Notes: generated by a model not told the origin, from the sequence alone. 64,000 nucleotides of DNA from Oscillospiraceae bacterium (GCA_015067795.1 SVLU01000005.1:28484-92483), one strand, 5' to 3'. Positions 16,095 to 26,318 are shown, counted from the first letter of the stretch. Translations and numbers: made by a program.

Positions 16095-17867
16095 TTATGC
16101 CTTAACAATGCTTCTTGCGAGTCTGATAAGGTCAGCGTTGTCGATTTCGCCGTCGCCGTCAACGTCAGCTGCGATGAGCTGTACTTCGTTGAATTCTACC
16201 AGGTTAACCAGGTAACGTGCCAGAGCGATTACGTCAGCGTTGGTGATGGAACCGTCGATGGTTACATCGCCTGTTGGGTATGTGTTGTCGATAACGAGAG
16301 CACCGTCAACACCTGCAAGGCGGAGCTGGTCTTCGTTCATGTCGGTTGCGTCAATAATTTCGATGTCGATTGCATATTCGCCTTCTGCATACCATGGAGT
16401 TACGTTGAGATCGTATACCAGAGTGCAGAGAGTGCCGTCGATTTCAGAACCGTCACCGGCATAGATGATTGCGTAACCATCAGCAGGATTGTATTCCATT
16501 TCGTAACCGTCTGCTGCATAGATGTCAGCAAATTCGATTTCGGAGTCGATTGTAAGTCTTACGGAGGAGATTGCGATATCGCCAACGTAAGAGATGTCGA
16601 TAGCTGCTGTGTCTGTTTCAGCGGTGTCAAATGTTTCGGTTTCTGCCATAACGACTACGCTTTCCAGAGCGTTTACAACTTCGTTGAGTGCTGCAACTGC
16701 ATTGTCAACTGTTTCCTGATCTGCGGTGTAGAGTGTATCGTCAGCGAGAACTGCGTTTGCTTCTGCAAGTTCTTCGGTGAGAGCAGCAGCAGATGCATCG
16801 GAGTAATGCTCGATGTTGAGTGCTTCTGCCTCATTAATAGCCTGCATGAGTTCGTTCTTGTCAGCCAGGAGACCGTTAGGATCAAGACGCTGTAAGAGCT
16901 GTGGCATAAGTGTTGCATAAGCGGTAAGAGTGTTCTTTGCACGATCGCCCCATTCGTTTTCGATGAAGGTCAGGTCGTCTCTGCCTCTTACGTGCATAAC
17001 TTCACCGGATTCAGTTTCGTAAGCACCGGAGCTGCCCCACTGTGGACGGTTTGGATAGTCAGGAAGTTCCCAGTTAGCAGCTTCAGCATAGAGATAAGGG
17101 AGACCAAGATTACGGAAGCTCTGGTGGTCACTCCATGTACCTGTGGATGGAGAAGGATAGTCGTAGTTCAGAGGAGTGTCGTTGGAATGCATATCAAGTT
17201 CAAGAGCTTCTGCAATTTCCATTGCCTGATGGAAAGGCCATGCCTTTTCAACGATTGTGTTGCCTTCAGCGTCGGTTGTAGCATCGCCGCTGTAGAGATA
17301 ACGGTATGTACCTGCAAGGATGCTGTCGAGATTGATCATGCAGATGGTGTTTGCAATATCTTCTTCTGTCATTGCACCGGCATAAGCCTTGGAGCCTCTT
17401 AAGCCGGTTTCTTCAGCGCCAAAGAAAACAAATACGATTGTGTATGGGGTGTCAACGCCATACATACGCATTGCGGTTTCAAGTGTTACAGAAACGCCGG
17501 AACCGTTATCGTCAACGCCTGCTGTACGAACGCTGTCATAATGTGCGCCCATAATGATCTGCTTGTCAGAACGGCCTGGCTTTGTAACTACAACATTCTG
17601 GCTGTATGTGGTTGTGCTGCCGCGTCTGTAGCTGAACTCTTCGATTGTTACATTATCATAACCGAAGCTTTCAAGTTCGCCCTTAATGAATTCAGCGGTC
17701 TTTTCTTCCTGTTCAGTACCTGCGATTCTTTCGCGAAGGTTCTGATCCAGATACTTAACGTATTCATAAGCGGCTGCACCGTAAGGGGTCTGTTCTGCTG
17801 CAAAGGATACTGCACAAAGTGAGAATACCATTGTCAGAACGAGTAAAATGGAAACTATTTTTTTCAT
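16095..17867 (-). CDS. Secreted M28 aminopeptidase with cohesin-like and dockerin domains
   Basis: The 590-residue protein starts at ATG 17867 behind AGGAGG, with a signal peptide (MKKIVSILLVLTMVFSLCAV, cut near SFA-AEQ). The M28 zinc ligands are visible: H109 (GAHYDSV), D120 (DDNGSG), E152/E153 (GAEETG) and D181 (INLDS). A helical linker follows, then a beta-rich cohesin-like module (about 430-525) and a C-terminal type I dockerin with two DxDGxIxxAD-type calcium loops (DVTIDGSITNAD, DVDGDGEIDNAD). It should digest peptides outside the cell while attached to a cohesin-bearing scaffold. Confidence 0.88.
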   Translation of the reverse strand: MKKIVSILLVLTMVFSLCAVSFAAEQTPYGAAAYEYVKYLDQNLRERIAGTEQEEKTAEFIKGELESFGYDNVTIEEFSYRRGSTTTYSQNVVVTKPGRSDKQIIMGAHYDSVRTAGVDDNGSGVSVTLETAMRMYGVDTPYTIVFVFFGAEETGLRGSKAYAGAMTEEDIANTICMINLDSILAGTYRYLYSGDATTDAEGNTIVEKAWPFHQAMEIAEALELDMHSNDTPLNYDYPSPSTGTWSDHQSFRNLGLPYLYAEAANWELPDYPNRPQWGSSGAYETESGEVMHVRGRDDLTFIENEWGDRAKNTLTAYATLMPQLLQRLDPNGLLADKNELMQAINEAEALNIEHYSDASAAALTEELAEANAVLADDTLYTADQETVDNAVAALNEVVNALESVVVMAETETFDTAETDTAAIDISYVGDIAISSVRLTIDSEIEFADIYAADGYEMEYNPADGYAIIYAGDGSEIDGTLCTLVYDLNVTPWYAEGEYAIDIEIIDATDMNEDQLRLAGVDGALVIDNTYPTGDVTIDGSITNADVIALARYLVNLVEFNEVQLIAADVDGDGEIDNADLIRLARSIVKA

Positions 17868-18040
17868 GTTCTTTCCTCCTGAAAGTAATATAAATACTAT
17901 GTAAATGTAAAACAATATGGCAAAAATGTCAAGGGTTGAGTGAAAATTTTGCACTGTTTTTCAAATAATTATACAATCTTTTTGAATATAGCCGTGAATT
18001 TTAAGTTGAAATTAATTTGACTGCTGTGATTAGCTGAAAA

Positions 18041-18068
18041 AACCAGCTCCGGATGGCCGGAGCTGGTT
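18041..18068 (-). terminator. Terminator of the Gld/DUF4340 operon
   Basis: AACCAGCTCCGG/CCGGAGCTGGTT stem with a 4-nt loop; on the minus strand it is followed by TTTTTTC. Confidence 0.75.
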
Positions 18069-18081
18069 GTTTCTGTTGGTT

Positions 18082-19152
18082 TTATTCGTTTATGGTATCG
18101 CCCTCTGTCGTGGTAAAGCCCATAATAGTGGTGGCGGTGATGAAGGACTCTGCATAGATGCTTTCCATCAGATATACAGCATTGGAGTCGGCTAACTTTG
18201 CCCAGTAGTAGCCTTCACCGTTGGTTCTGCCGATGAGGAGAGTCCGAGTTGCCTCATTGCCGCTGAGATCGGTCCACACGACGGTTATTGATGCTGTTGG
18301 GGAAGTGAAACCGCTGGTCTCAAGAAGCTCTTCTGAAGCGTTATAGTTCTTGCAGGAGTGGAACTCAAAAGCCGATGCGATCTCGGCGAGAGAGGCAGGA
18401 ACTGTGCTGTCCTCCATGAGAACAGTCTCGCCTGCGGAAAGGTCATACCAGGTGCTGATGATATTGTCCTGATAAATCTCCTCGCCTGTGTCCTCATCGA
18501 ATTCGCCGGTTGAAACTGTCTCGGTATGGGTTTCCTGCTGATAGACAAGCTGCTTATCGCCTGCGGTTATTGTCATCTGCTTCACATCCGTTGGCTCAAA
18601 GAGACCGAAGCTTTCAAGCTCGATCATGTCATAAAGATCAAAGTCAACAGCGGCCGGGAGTTCACCGGAGATTATATAAATAGTGTTCAAACCGGGCTCA
18701 CGGGCATACCATGTGCTACCATCACCGATAGGAGAACCTATGTCCAGAGCAAATACATGGTTTTCGCTGTCAATTATAAGCAGGGAAAGATATGAGCCCT
18801 CGTCAAGACCATAAGCACTGAGGCTGTCAGCTACATCGATCTCACGAATAGCTGTAAGACCCACAGCCGCATCAACGATTGCAGTCATATAGGACTCTTC
18901 GAGAGGGAAGTTTTCATCCTGATAGTATTTCCAGTTTTCACCATCGCTGACGAATTCCATTGAACCGGCATTGGTGGTTATGCCGATATACAGACCATCA
19001 ACGAGATTGCCGATGTTTATGACAGAAGCTTCAGCTTCTGCCTTTTCCTCGGCTTCGGTGTTCTTATTGAATGTCCTCAAAGCCAGGAAAAGACCGATGA
19101 AAATAACTAAAACCAAAAGGAGGATAATGATGGTACGGAGGTTTTTGTTCAT
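18082..19152 (-). CDS. DUF4340 domain membrane-anchored protein
   Basis: The 356-residue protein has an N-terminal membrane anchor (MNKNLRTIIILLLVLVIFIG) and a large extracellular beta-rich region with repeated substrate-like modules (GNLVDGLYIGI, DIGSPIGDGSTWYA, LLIGRTNGEGYYWAK), the pattern of DUF4340 proteins. These genes usually follow Gld-type ABC transporters, as here. The start overlaps the stop of the GldG-like gene by 1 nt. The biochemical role is unknown. Confidence 0.82.
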   Translation of the reverse strand: MNKNLRTIIILLLVLVIFIGLFLALRTFNKNTEAEEKAEAEASVINIGNLVDGLYIGITTNAGSMEFVSDGENWKYYQDENFPLEESYMTAIVDAAVGLTAIREIDVADSLSAYGLDEGSYLSLLIIDSENHVFALDIGSPIGDGSTWYAREPGLNTIYIISGELPAAVDFDLYDMIELESFGLFEPTDVKQMTITAGDKQLVYQQETHTETVSTGEFDEDTGEEIYQDNIISTWYDLSAGETVLMEDSTVPASLAEIASAFEFHSCKNYNASEELLETSGFTSPTASITVVWTDLSGNEATRTLLIGRTNGEGYYWAKLADSNAVYLMESIYAESFITATTIMGFTTTEGDTINE

Positions 19153-20558
19153 TATCTCTTCCTCCGTCTGATCCAGATTATGAAGCCGCAGGTTAGACAG
19201 GCGATCGGGAGGATAAATATGAAGATGATAGACCATACACCGTAATTTGCAAAGGTATTATAGGTTACGCCCAGGCTCTTTGCGGGGATGGAGTTGGAAG
19301 AGGAGACGTTTTCCATGCCGTAGGTTACTATGTTCAGGAAGATGTCAAGGTTGGACATGGAGGTATAGGTGTCGGTGATGGAGGAGTCGATAAGGGTTGC
19401 GGCGGAAACAACGGTGAAGTTTGTTGTGCCGCCTTCTGTTTCCTCGGTTGCAACAGCACCGATGCAATACTCACCCAGAGTGCCGTCGGCTTCTGTGTTT
19501 TCGAAGTAAATGCCGTTGGAGGTGGTTGTCAGGAAGGCTTCAACACCGATCGTATCTCGTGCGGGGGTGAGTGGTGTGAGCGCCCTTGGATACAGGAGCA
19601 TTGCGTTGCTGTCGATGCCTTCGGTTATGGCTGTGTCAACTACGGTTGGAGCCATGCAGAAGTAGCCGTAATACTGGGAGTACTGGGAATAGTACATCTC
19701 ATATTCGCCAAGGTAGCCCGGCTCTACTGCCATGCCGTAATCGGACATCAGAACATTGAAGTTTGGCAGGATAGCATAGTCCATAAGAAGAACCATATCG
19801 CCGCCGCCAGCAAGATACTGCTTGATCATGGCGAGTTCATCTGCTGCAAGGTCGGAGGTAGGATTGTTACAGATGATAAGAGAGCAATCCTCGGGAATAC
19901 CGCCATCGATGAGGAGATTTAAATCGGCTTTCACGGTGATGTTCGCCTTTTCCACGATGTCGGTAGCAGAGGCGGAAAGAGCAGTTTCACCGTGACCTGT
20001 GAGGGAGTATACAACAGCACCGGAGTCGCTTGTTACATATTCAATGCCGGAGGTGATGAGACCCTCTGCATCGAAGGTGCTTTCAACATAGGAATAGGTG
20101 TTGTAATCCATCTCGTAAACGATTATAGCATCAGAGTAACCGTAAAGAGGAATTTGAGCGGTCTTGCCTGTAAGAGCGTTGATGACCAGCAGCGTGTCTG
20201 CGGGACAGCCGTAGGCTTCAAGAACGGATGGATACATAACAGGGTCAGCCTCGGAAACTGTTATATTGTCGGACAGCTCTGCGTAGTTGTAAACGTACTT
20301 GGAAATACGGGTGTCCAGAGAAGCTTCCTCGGCAACGAGAATAAGCTCAATGGGAGTTTCAAGCTGCTTAAGGTAGTCCTTTGCCATATCGCTTACGGAA
20401 TAGATACGCTGGTCGGAGATATCGAATTCCTTGTAGTTTGCGGGGATCTGACCGACGATCATATTGAGAATAATGATGATTACGATCGTGATAGCCGTGA
20501 TAGCGAATGCGATGCCGCCTTTACGGGCTGTTCTGGAATTTAAGTTGAATTTTTTCAT
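19152..20558 (-). CDS. GldG-like ABC transporter auxiliary protein
   Basis: The 468-residue protein has an N-terminal membrane helix (residues ~15-36), a long extracytoplasmic domain related to the GldG/ABC-auxiliary family (FDISDQRIYSVSDMAKDYL near residue 44, TGHGE near 180) and a C-terminal helix ending in IWIRRRKR. It is the typical third gene of ATPase-permease-GldG-DUF4340 clusters. In gliding Bacteroidetes GldG works with GldA/GldF; the function in Firmicutes is not established. ATG 20558 follows GGAGG. Confidence 0.85.
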   Translation of the reverse strand: MKKFNLNSRTARKGGIAFAITAITIVIIIILNMIVGQIPANYKEFDISDQRIYSVSDMAKDYLKQLETPIELILVAEEASLDTRISKYVYNYAELSDNITVSEADPVMYPSVLEAYGCPADTLLVINALTGKTAQIPLYGYSDAIIVYEMDYNTYSYVESTFDAEGLITSGIEYVTSDSGAVVYSLTGHGETALSASATDIVEKANITVKADLNLLIDGGIPEDCSLIICNNPTSDLAADELAMIKQYLAGGGDMVLLMDYAILPNFNVLMSDYGMAVEPGYLGEYEMYYSQYSQYYGYFCMAPTVVDTAITEGIDSNAMLLYPRALTPLTPARDTIGVEAFLTTTSNGIYFENTEADGTLGEYCIGAVATEETEGGTTNFTVVSAATLIDSSITDTYTSMSNLDIFLNIVTYGMENVSSSNSIPAKSLGVTYNTFANYGVWSIIFIFILPIACLTCGFIIWIRRRKR

Positions 20559-20570
20559 TGTCTTACCTCC

Positions 20571-21437
20571 TTAACTCCAGCGACGCTTCTGAATGGTCTG
20601 AACGGTGAGGAATACGAACATAGCCGCAACAGACAGCAGCATGAAGATACCGCCCAGATCAAAGACGTAATAATGGCAGAAATTATAAAGTACCGTGTTT
20701 ACGGAAAATGCTGCCAGAAGATTTGCAACAAGTCCCTCGAACAGAGTAGGTTCAAGGCAGTATGCGGCAACAAGACCGATAATGCCCACAGCGGCAACGG
20801 CCAATGTGACAATGCGGTTTTTAGAGAAAAGCCATACGCACAGTACAAGGACTGCAAGGAGAACAAAGGAAGCCACAAGGTTGCCTATTGCACTTGTTGG
20901 CAGGAGGAGAATAAGGCTGTCCCACATATACAGGAGCAGAAGTGCAACGAGAGTGACAACAGCGGAGATTATCTGATTTTCGGTGGTGGAGGAGATGAAC
21001 ATACCGATGGACACAAAGAGAGCGCCGATGGCAAGTACACAGAAGATGGACATATAGTCACCGAAAAGGTATGCACTGCCTGCGGTGGAGATAATGAGAG
21101 GGCAGATGCAGAAAACTGCCAAAGGGATTGCGAAAACGGTCATCATTGCAAGATACTTGCCCAAAACAATGGAGGTTACACTTGCGGGAGAGGTAAGCAG
21201 GAGCTGATCGGTTTTGCTGTGACGCTCTTCAGCAAGGCTGCGCATTGTGAGAATAGGCACGACGATTATGTAGATGAGCAGTGAGTTTACAAGGGTATAG
21301 GCGAAATACGGATAACCGGATACAAGGTTATTTACCATGAAGTAGATGCCTGTAAAGATCATGACAGCGGCGATGAAGATATAGCCTGTCATGGAGCAGA
21401 AATAGGAGCGAAGCTCTCTTTTATATATAGCAAGCAT
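20571..21437 (-). CDS. ABC-2 type transporter permease (GldF-like)
   Basis: The 288-residue protein has about six membrane helices and begins MLAIYKRELRSYFCSMTGYI, a typical opening of GldF/NatB-like permeases. The motif LAEERHSKTDQLLLTSP after the second helix is a family signature. It begins directly at the stop codon of the ATPase gene, so the two are translationally coupled. Confidence 0.88.
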   Translation of the reverse strand: MLAIYKRELRSYFCSMTGYIFIAAVMIFTGIYFMVNNLVSGYPYFAYTLVNSLLIYIIVVPILTMRSLAEERHSKTDQLLLTSPASVTSIVLGKYLAMMTVFAIPLAVFCICPLIISTAGSAYLFGDYMSIFCVLAIGALFVSIGMFISSTTENQIISAVVTLVALLLLYMWDSLILLLPTSAIGNLVASFVLLAVLVLCVWLFSKNRIVTLAVAAVGIIGLVAAYCLEPTLFEGLVANLLAAFSVNTVLYNFCHYYVFDLGGIFMLLSVAAMFVFLTVQTIQKRRWS

Positions 21438-22484
21438 TTATTCGCCCTCCTTTTCCGTTTCTGTGGTCTCAGGTGTAGCTTCGGCTTCCTGTGGTGCGGC
21501 TTCGGAAGCTTCAGGCTGAACCTTTTTCTTAACACGCCGTCTGACTCTGCGGCGTTCCTTTGTAAGTTCGAGGAATATGTGTTCAAGGGAGAAATGAGTT
21601 GCCTTCATCATGAGAAGAACATAACCGTTCTTTACACAGGCGTTGAAAATTTCCTCGCGGAGGTCAACACCTCGTTCAAGCTTAAGACTGAGAGTTACTT
21701 CACCCTGAACTGAGCTGTCTGCAACCTTTACCTTTGTAACACCCTGGATTGCGGAGACCATGGCAACGGCGTCATCCGGATTGTCAGTCTTGATGGTGAG
21801 CTCCATAGAGGAGTTGCCGAGGGTTTCCTCCAGCTCGGCAGGAGTGCCGTTTGCGATTAGGCGACCCTGGTGGATAATGAGGATCTTGTCGCAAATCTCC
21901 TGGATTTCAGAGAGAATATGGGAGCTGAGGATAACTGTGTGCTTTTCACCTAAACTTTTGATAAGGTCACGTATTTCAATTATCTGCTTAGGGTCAAGAC
22001 CAACGGTGGGTTCGTCCAGGATGATAATTTCCGGCATACCCAAAACAGCCTGAGCAAGACCGACACGCTGCTTGTAACCCTTGGAGAGGTTGGCAATAAG
22101 ACGGTCGCTTACGTTAGCGACCTTTGTTATCTCCATTGCCTCGGTTACAGCGTTGCTGCGTTCCTTGGCAGGAATTTTCTTCAGAGCTGCCGCAAATTTT
22201 AGATATTCAATTACGGTCATATCCGTGTAAAGAGGCGGCATTTCAGGCAGATAGCCGATGCACTTCTTCGCAGCCTCAGGCTCGTCGGTGATGTTGTGAC
22301 CGTTTATGAAAACCTCACCCTCGGTAGCGGCAAGATAACCGGTCATGATGTTCATTGTTGTGGATTTGCCCGCACCGTTTGGGCCAAGAAAACCGTAAAT
22401 CTGCCCATCTTCAACGGTGAAGCTGATGTTATCCACGGCGAGATTGTCGCCGTAGCGTTTGATCAGGTTTTTTACTTCAATCAA
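21438..22484 (-). CDS. ABC transporter ATP-binding protein (GldA-like)
   Basis: The 348-residue ATPase has Walker A GPNGAGKST (~36-44), signature LSKGYKQRVGLAQ and Walker B IIILDEPTVGLDP. After the ATPase fold comes a regulatory domain and an unusual tail of alternating Arg/Lys then Glu/Pro (RRRVRRRVKKKV followed by about 25 acidic or proline-rich residues). It likely starts at TTG 22484, 8 nt after AGGAGGA. It drives the permease encoded next. Confidence 0.9.
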   Translation of the reverse strand: MIEVKNLIKRYGDNLAVDNISFTVEDGQIYGFLGPNGAGKSTTMNIMTGYLAATEGEVFINGHNITDEPEAAKKCIGYLPEMPPLYTDMTVIEYLKFAAALKKIPAKERSNAVTEAMEITKVANVSDRLIANLSKGYKQRVGLAQAVLGMPEIIILDEPTVGLDPKQIIEIRDLIKSLGEKHTVILSSHILSEIQEICDKILIIHQGRLIANGTPAELEETLGNSSMELTIKTDNPDDAVAMVSAIQGVTKVKVADSSVQGEVTLSLKLERGVDLREEIFNACVKNGYVLLMMKATHFSLEHIFLELTKERRRVRRRVKKKVQPEASEAAPQEAEATPETTETEKEGE

Positions 22485-22571
22485 GTTGGCTTCCTCCTAT
22501 CGTATCGTAACAGGGAATGATAATTATTATAAATTAGAGTATATATTATAATCTTAAAAAATACTACAAAA

Positions 22572-23333
22572 TTATTTAATTCCGAAGAACTTTTTGCCGT
22601 TTTCCATGGTGATTGCGGCAACCTCCCGGGGGGTCATGCCGCGAAGCCGGGCAATGGTCTCGGCAATATAGGGAAGATTGCGGGAATCGTTTCTGCGACC
22701 GCGAAGGGGAACAGGGGCCATGTAGGGACTGTCTGTTTCCAGCATGAGTCGGTCTAATGGCATTTTTGATACAACCTCGGGAGCTTTTTTTGCGTTTTTA
22801 AAGGTGACAGCACCTGTGAAGGAGATGTACCAGCCCATATTTAGAATTTGAACAGCGGTTTCCCAGCTTCCTGAATAGCAGTGAACAACGCCCTTAAGGT
22901 CTTTGAACTGAGTGATTATCTCCATACAGTCCTGACAAGCTTCACGCTCGTGGATGATAACAGGAAGGTCAAGCTCTCTTGCCAGTTCAAGCTGCTGGTA
23001 AAAACGCTTTTTCTGAATGTCACGGGGAGAAAGATTGTAGTGGTAGTCAAGTCCGATTTCGCCGATAGCCACTACCTTTTTGTTTTTTGCCATATCACGG
23101 ATAAGGTCGATGCTGCTGTCGTCCATTTCCTTTGCGTCATGGGGGTGAACACCCACCGCAGCGTATACATATGGGTACTTGCCTGCCATGTCAAGAACCA
23201 TACGGCAGGATTTCAGGTTGGAAGCCGGGCATACTATCAGGCTGACACCGCTTTCGGGCATTGATGCCAAAACTTCATCCCTGTCAAGGTCAAATTGCTC
23301 ATCATCATAATGGGCATGAGTGTCGAAATACAT
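22572..23333 (-). CDS. TatD-family metal-dependent hydrolase/DNase
   Basis: The 253-residue TIM-barrel protein begins MYFDTHAHYDDEQFD with the HxH metal motif. Other family residues are E in GEIGLDYHY and H in IIHEREA, VHCYSG and TDSPYMAP. TatD proteins are Mg2+-dependent 3'-5' exonucleases or deoxyribonucleases. ATG 23333 has GGAGG at the right distance. It is divergent from secG and 87 nt upstream of the ABC cluster on the same strand. Confidence 0.9.
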   Translation of the reverse strand: MYFDTHAHYDDEQFDLDRDEVLASMPESGVSLIVCPASNLKSCRMVLDMAGKYPYVYAAVGVHPHDAKEMDDSSIDLIRDMAKNKKVVAIGEIGLDYHYNLSPRDIQKKRFYQQLELARELDLPVIIHEREACQDCMEIITQFKDLKGVVHCYSGSWETAVQILNMGWYISFTGAVTFKNAKKAPEVVSKMPLDRLMLETDSPYMAPVPLRGRRNDSRNLPYIAETIARLRGMTPREVAAITMENGKKFFGIK

Positions 23334-23447
23334 TGTGAACCTCCGAATGTGAAGTACCTCTATTTTAACCTCTGGAGACAATCTTTTCAACGCTTATATT
23401 GAAAAAGAAAAAATAATAAAATTTGGGAGAAAACTTTCAAAAAACTG

Positions 23448-23476
23448 TTGCAAATATCGGCAGGATATGTTAATAT
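23448..23476 (+). promoter_or_regulatory. Promoter of secG
   Basis: TTGCAA (23448-23453) and TAATAT (23471-23476) are 17 nt apart. Confidence 0.55.
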
Positions 23477-23544
23477 TCATCTTACGGATTATAAGCGAAT
23501 ACGAAAGTATTCTGTTTTGATATTTTGAAAGGAATGAAATTGTT

Positions 23545-23772
23545 ATGACATTAGCTATCCAGATCGCTCATCTCGTTGTTTGCATTGCATTAGTTGTTGT
23601 AGTTATCTTCCAGTCCGGTAAGAAGGCTGGCCTGTCCGGTGCTATCTCCGGTGCAGCTGACACCTTCCTCGCTAAGAACAAGTCCAAGGGTGCAGATGCT
23701 ATTCTGGCTAAGGCTACAAAGTGGGTTGCTCTGGCTTTCGCAGTTCTCACACTTTGCCTGCACATTATTTAA
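23545..23772 (+). CDS. secG: Preprotein translocase subunit SecG
   Basis: The 75-residue protein has two membrane helices and the SecG core: VVVVIFQSGKKAGLSGAISG with the GxSGAI motif between them. SecG assists the SecYE channel during protein export. ATG 23545 follows AAAGGAA. Two terminator hairpins follow. The usual Firmicutes neighbours smpB and rnr are not present. Confidence 0.92.
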   Translation: MTLAIQIAHLVVCIALVVVVIFQSGKKAGLSGAISGAADTFLAKNKSKGADAILAKATKWVALAFAVLTLCLHII

Positions 23773-23786
23773 TATAACTGAATTCA

Positions 23787-23815
23787 AAAGGAGAGATCTT
23801 ACGATCTCTCCTTTC
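23787..23815 (+). terminator. Terminator after secG
   Basis: AAAGGAGAGATC/GATCTCTCCTTT stem, followed by CTGTTG; short T-run. Confidence 0.6.
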
Positions 23816-23826
23816 TGTTGCAAAGC

Positions 23827-23864
23827 AAAAGCCCATGTTTTCCTGCGAAAACATGGGCTTTTTA
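23827..23864. terminator. Bidirectional terminator between secG and lepA
   Basis: A 16-bp perfect inverted repeat AAAAGCCCATGTTTTC/GAAAACATGGGCTTTT with T-runs on both strands. Confidence 0.8.
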
Positions 23865-25673
23865 TTAATCTTCATCCAATTTAAGCACAGCCATGAATGC
23901 TTCCTGAGGTACACTGACAGAGCCCAGGGAACGCATTTTCTTTTTGCCTTCCTTCTGCTTTTCAAGAAGCTTCTTCTTACGGGTGATATCGCCGCCGTAG
24001 CACTTGGCAAGAACGTCCTTACGGAGAGCCTTGATAGTCTCACGGGCAATGACCTTACCGCCCACAGCCGCCTGAACAGGGATTTCAAAGAGCTGACGTG
24101 GGATATTCTCCTTAAGCTTTTCCGCAATTCTGCGGCCTCGCTGATATGCCTTTTCTTTATGAACGATAAATGAAAGGGCGTCAACAATTTCGCCGTTAAG
24201 GAGAATGTCAAGCTTTACAAGCTCAGACTGTCTGAATTCAAGGAACTCGTAGTCCAGAGAAGCATAGCCTCTGGTACGAGACTTAAGAGCGTCAAAGAAG
24301 TCGTAAATAATCTCATTTAACGGCAGCTCATAGTGAAGCTCAACTCTGGTGCTGTCCATATAGGTCATGTCCTTATAATCACCACGACGGTCCTGACACA
24401 GCTCCATGATGTTGCCGACAAACTCGGTAGGACACATAATGGTAGCCTTAACAAATGGCTCCTCTGCCATCTCGATAAGGGATGGGTCAGGATAGTTAAG
24501 TGGGTTATCAACCTTCAAAACAGTACCGTCTGTAAGAGTTACCCGGTAGACAACGCTGGGCGCGGTTGTTATAAGGTCAAGAGCGTATTCACGGTCAAGT
24601 CGTTCCTGAATGATCTCCATGTGGAGAAGTCCCAGGAAGCCTACACGGAAACCGAAGCCAAGGGCAACCGAGGATTCTGGCTCATAGGTGAGAGCCGCAT
24701 CGTTCAGCTTAAGCTTCTGGAGAGAATCACGGAGGTCGGGGTACTTTGCACCGTCAACGGTGTAGATACCGGAGAACACCATTGGCTGAGCAGGCTTATA
24801 GCCCGGGAGCGGTTCCTCTGCAGGTGCAACGGCACTTGTAACGGTATCGCCAACCTGAGTGTCGGCAACGTTCTTGATGCTTGCGGTGAAGTAACCTACA
24901 TCACCGGCTCTCAGCACGTCACATGGCTCTAAGCCAAAAGGTCTCATGTGACCAACTTCAACTACCTTATATACAGCGCCGGAGGCCATCATCTTAACTT
25001 CATCGTCACGACGAATTTCACCCTCACGAATTCGCATATAAACGATAACGCCGCGGTAGCTGTCATACTGGCTATCGAAAATAAGGGCTCTGAGGGGAGC
25101 TTTTGTATCACCTGCAGGAGGTGGTACAAGCTTTACGATTTCCTCTAAAACAGCTTCAATATTTATACCACGCTTTGCGGAAATCTCAGGAGCATCCATT
25201 GCAGGCAGACCGATAATGTCCTCGATCTCTGTCTTGACTCTCTGAGGGTCAGCCGCAGGCAGGTCGATCTTATTTATAACAGGCACGATCTCAAGATCAC
25301 CCTCAATAGCCAGATAGGTGTTTGCAAGTGTCTGTGCCTCGATACCCTGGGTTGCGTCAACAACGAGAACAGCACCCTCGCAGGCGGCAAGGCTTCTGGA
25401 AACCTCGTAGTTAAAGTCAACGTGGCCCGGAGTGTCGATAAGGTTGAGAGTATACATCTCGCCGTCCTGTGCCTTGTAGTTCATGCTTACAGCACGGGCT
25501 TTAATGGTAATGCCTCGCTCCTTTTCAAGCTCCATATTGTCCAGAAGCTGGCTTTCCATATCTCTGGCTTCAACAGCACCGCACATTTCCAGCAGTCTGT
25601 CCGCTAAAGTGGACTTACCGTGATCAATATGGGCGATTATGGAAAAATTTCTTATTTTATCCTGCTTTATCAT
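23865..25673 (-). CDS. lepA: Elongation factor 4 (LepA)
   Basis: The 602-residue GTPase has P-loop [18 protein letters not shown] and NKIDLPAA, followed by EF-G-like domains and the LepA-specific C-terminal domain ([21 protein letters not shown] and the lysine-rich [20 protein letters not shown]). EF4 acts on stalled or mis-translocated ribosomes. ATG 25673 follows AGAGGTGA. It sits 4 nt after an XRE gene rather than beside hemN/hrcA as in many Firmicutes. Confidence 0.96.
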   Translation of the reverse strand: MIKQDKIRNFSIIAHIDHGKSTLADRLLEMCGAVEARDMESQLLDNMELEKERGITIKARAVSMNYKAQDGEMYTLNLIDTPGHVDFNYEVSRSLAACEGAVLVVDATQGIEAQTLANTYLAIEGDLEIVPVINKIDLPAADPQRVKTEIEDIIGLPAMDAPEISAKRGINIEAVLEEIVKLVPPPAGDTKAPLRALIFDSQYDSYRGVIVYMRIREGEIRRDDEVKMMASGAVYKVVEVGHMRPFGLEPCDVLRAGDVGYFTASIKNVADTQVGDTVTSAVAPAEEPLPGYKPAQPMVFSGIYTVDGAKYPDLRDSLQKLKLNDAALTYEPESSVALGFGFRVGFLGLLHMEIIQERLDREYALDLITTAPSVVYRVTLTDGTVLKVDNPLNYPDPSLIEMAEEPFVKATIMCPTEFVGNIMELCQDRRGDYKDMTYMDSTRVELHYELPLNEIIYDFFDALKSRTRGYASLDYEFLEFRQSELVKLDILLNGEIVDALSFIVHKEKAYQRGRRIAEKLKENIPRQLFEIPVQAAVGGKVIARETIKALRKDVLAKCYGGDITRKKKLLEKQKEGKKKMRSLGSVSVPQEAFMAVLKLDED

Positions 25674-25677
25674 GGGA

Positions 25678-26178
25678 TCACCTCTTGTATTCCTTCAAAC
25701 GGTCACGCATTTCATCCAAAAGCTTTCGGAGACTCTCATTCTCACCTAAAGATACGGTTTCGGAGCTTCTACTCGCCTCGATGAGCTTCATATACCCATC
25801 GCACAAGGCCTGCTCCTCTGTACTATTGCTGCCGCAAAGCTTAAAAACCGCACCCTCCAGATATCGCACCGCATCCTCACTCTCCATACTGTCTAAAAGA
25901 GCGGCGATGCCGCATATCAGCCTTTCCGCGTTTTCCCCATCCCATGCAAAGTCTGCCATGGGGTTAACACGTATCCCGGTCCTGCCCAGAAGATGATCTG
26001 CGGAGACATTGTAATATTCACACGCTTTTACAACAAAATCCAGCTTTGGCTCTCTTATCCCGTTTTCATAGTGGGAGAGAAGTGCCTGAGACATTCCCAA
26101 ATCAGCCGCAGCCTGCCGCTGACTGATGCCCCGCTCACGCCTTAGCCGTGAAAAAGCTTCTGAAAATCCAACACTCAT
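25678..26178 (-). CDS. XRE-family transcriptional regulator
   Basis: The 166-residue protein has an N-terminal HTH ([20 protein letters not shown], then [15 protein letters not shown]) and a helical C-terminal part with no recognised ligand domain. It is immediately upstream of lepA (4-nt gap) and shares its promoter. ATG 26178 follows GAGGAAAA. Its targets are unknown; an effect on lepA transcription is possible through the common promoter. Confidence 0.85.
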   Translation of the reverse strand: MSVGFSEAFSRLRRERGISQRQAAADLGMSQALLSHYENGIREPKLDFVVKACEYYNVSADHLLGRTGIRVNPMADFAWDGENAERLICGIAALLDSMESEDAVRYLEGAVFKLCGSNSTEEQALCDGYMKLIEASRSSETVSLGENESLRKLLDEMRDRLKEYKR

Positions 26179-26213
26179 AACTTTTCCTCACTTTTGCCGA
26201 TTACAGTCTGTAT

Positions 26214-26243
26214 ATTATACATTATCTGACTATGTTTTGTAAA
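26214..26243 (-). promoter_or_regulatory. Promoter of the XRE-lepA operon
   Basis: On the minus strand TTTACA (26238-26243) and TATAAT (26214-26219) are 18 nt apart. It is back to back with the pta promoter. Confidence 0.65.
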
Positions 26244-26250
26244 TAGGCAC

Positions 26251-26279
26251 TTGAATTTGTGGGCATAAAGTGATAAATT
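26251..26279 (+). promoter_or_regulatory. Promoter of pta
   Basis: TTGAAT (26251-26256) and TAAATT (26274-26279) are 17 nt apart. Confidence 0.55.
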
Positions 26280-26318
26280 ATTTATGTAAATGCTGTATAT
26301 AAAAATGGAGGTATAACC

